From Bacteroidota bacterium (GTDB lineage: Bacteria; Bacteroidota; Bacteroidia; Bacteroidales; FEN-979): 64,000 bases of DNA. Positions 63,726 to 64,000 of the stretch are shown here, piece by piece. Position numbers and translations under genes: made by a program. Each line of letters begins with the position of its first letter. The stretch's first letter is position 1. Below the pieces are notes generated by a model, which was given only the letters and a program-made list of their open reading frames with translations, was not told the origin of the DNA and did not search any database. The stretch spans positions 86,836 through 150,835 of the forward strand of contig JAPLDF010000015.1 in NCBI GenBank assembly GCA_026391835.1, given 5' to 3'.

Positions 63726-63756
63726 CAAAACTAACATTAATATCAATATGTGTCAA
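63726..63756 (-). promoter_or_regulatory. Promoter of the 3-coathanger-like gene
   Basis: On the minus strand TTG, a 20-base spacer and TAGTTTTG, a full match to the Bacteroidetes consensus, about 29 bases before the ATG. Confidence 0.65.
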
Positions 63757-63790
63757 GAAAAAAATAAAATATTTTAACGACAGCTAAATA

Positions 63791-64000
63791 TTATCTTTTG
63801 ATGATTTTTTCAGTTTCTGAATTTACACCGGAAGTAACATGAACCACATATACGCCAACCGGTTTTTCGATCAGTGAGAATTCCTGTTTACGGTCTATCT
63901 GCATGTCTTTTGACAGGATCCTGTCGCCAAGCACACCAAAGATCTCAACATGTACCTGTGCGGCGGTAACATCGCCATTCAGTTCCAGCGTGAATTTGCC
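63791..64000 (-). CDS. C-terminal T9SS sorting domain of a secreted protein (5' part beyond window)
   Basis: The last 69 residues of a protein entering from the right edge: strands with V-H-V-E-I-F-G-V-L-G-D-R-I-L, then P-V-G-V-Y-V-V-H-V-T-S-G and a basic end S-E-T-E-K-I-I-K-R. This is a type A T9SS sorting domain. The main body lies outside the window. Confidence 0.88.
   Translation of the reverse strand, partial: GKFTLELNGDVTAAQVHVEIFGVLGDRILSKDMQIDRKQEFSLIEKPVGVYVVHVTSGVNSETEKIIKR

Overview
The window is a chromosomal segment of a Bacteroidetes (Bacteroidota) bacterium, probably an uncultivated Bacteroidales-like lineage. The evidence is type IX secretion (T9SS) C-terminal sorting domains on secreted proteins, Bacteroidetes-type promoters (TAnnTTTG with an upstream TTG), A-rich leaders with few Shine-Dalgarno sites, a GH92 mannosidase, a tail-fibre-like 'GNVGIG' protein and the SDR-type threonine dehydrogenase. 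I saw no rRNA, tRNA, CRISPR array or transposase gene.

Left part (1-24.7 kb) is mixed housekeeping and surface genes: a 3'-truncated alpha-2-macroglobulin with an intact thioester motif, a glycine-rich RRM protein, a T9SS beta-propeller-like repeat protein, a lipoprotein plus PepSY-type membrane protein, a nucleoid-associated protein overlapping a GH92 mannosidase, a T9SS subtilase, a GT-C/TPR membrane protein, an Nramp-like transporter in operon with a separate MgtE_N-CBS sensor protein, an SDR threonine dehydrogenase, a DUF2235 hydrolase, an ABC transporter with a PQQ-propeller protein, and a DUF1697 protein.

Middle and right part (24.9-62.0 kb) is a very large surface-polysaccharide locus. 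Its modules are: (a) a flippase-like LPG-synthase-TM protein with a GtrB-like GT2; (b) a plus-strand operon with an alkaline-phosphatase-superfamily membrane enzyme, a NoeA-like methyltransferase, a 79-aa membrane protein, a YidC/Oxa1 insertase paralogue, an MBOAT acyltransferase and an AlgJ/X-like SGNH protein; (c) a minus-strand group of two WbsX proteins, a GT4-GT2 fusion, methyltransferases, a GT-C enzyme and GT2s, including an internally deleted methyltransferase; (d) a plus-strand operon with a GT2 carrying about 25 perfect 11-residue coiled-coil repeats, an acyltransferase 3, further GTs and a sulfotransferase; (e) a minus-strand operon headed by a Wzm/Wzt ABC exporter and followed by three more sulfotransferases, a GT and an SGNH protein. 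Together these suggest an ABC-exported, acylated, methylated and sulfated glycan. The hendecad GT2 and the Wzt C-terminal domain suggest ruler/cap length control like the WbdD-Wzt logic of E. coli O8/O9a, but this is inference.

The right edge (62-64 kb) holds secreted proteins and the C-terminal T9SS tail of a protein entering from outside the window. Intergenic regions carry clusters of palindromes, an 8-bp tandem array against a promoter, an 11-bp repeat array, and two gene-remnant candidates.
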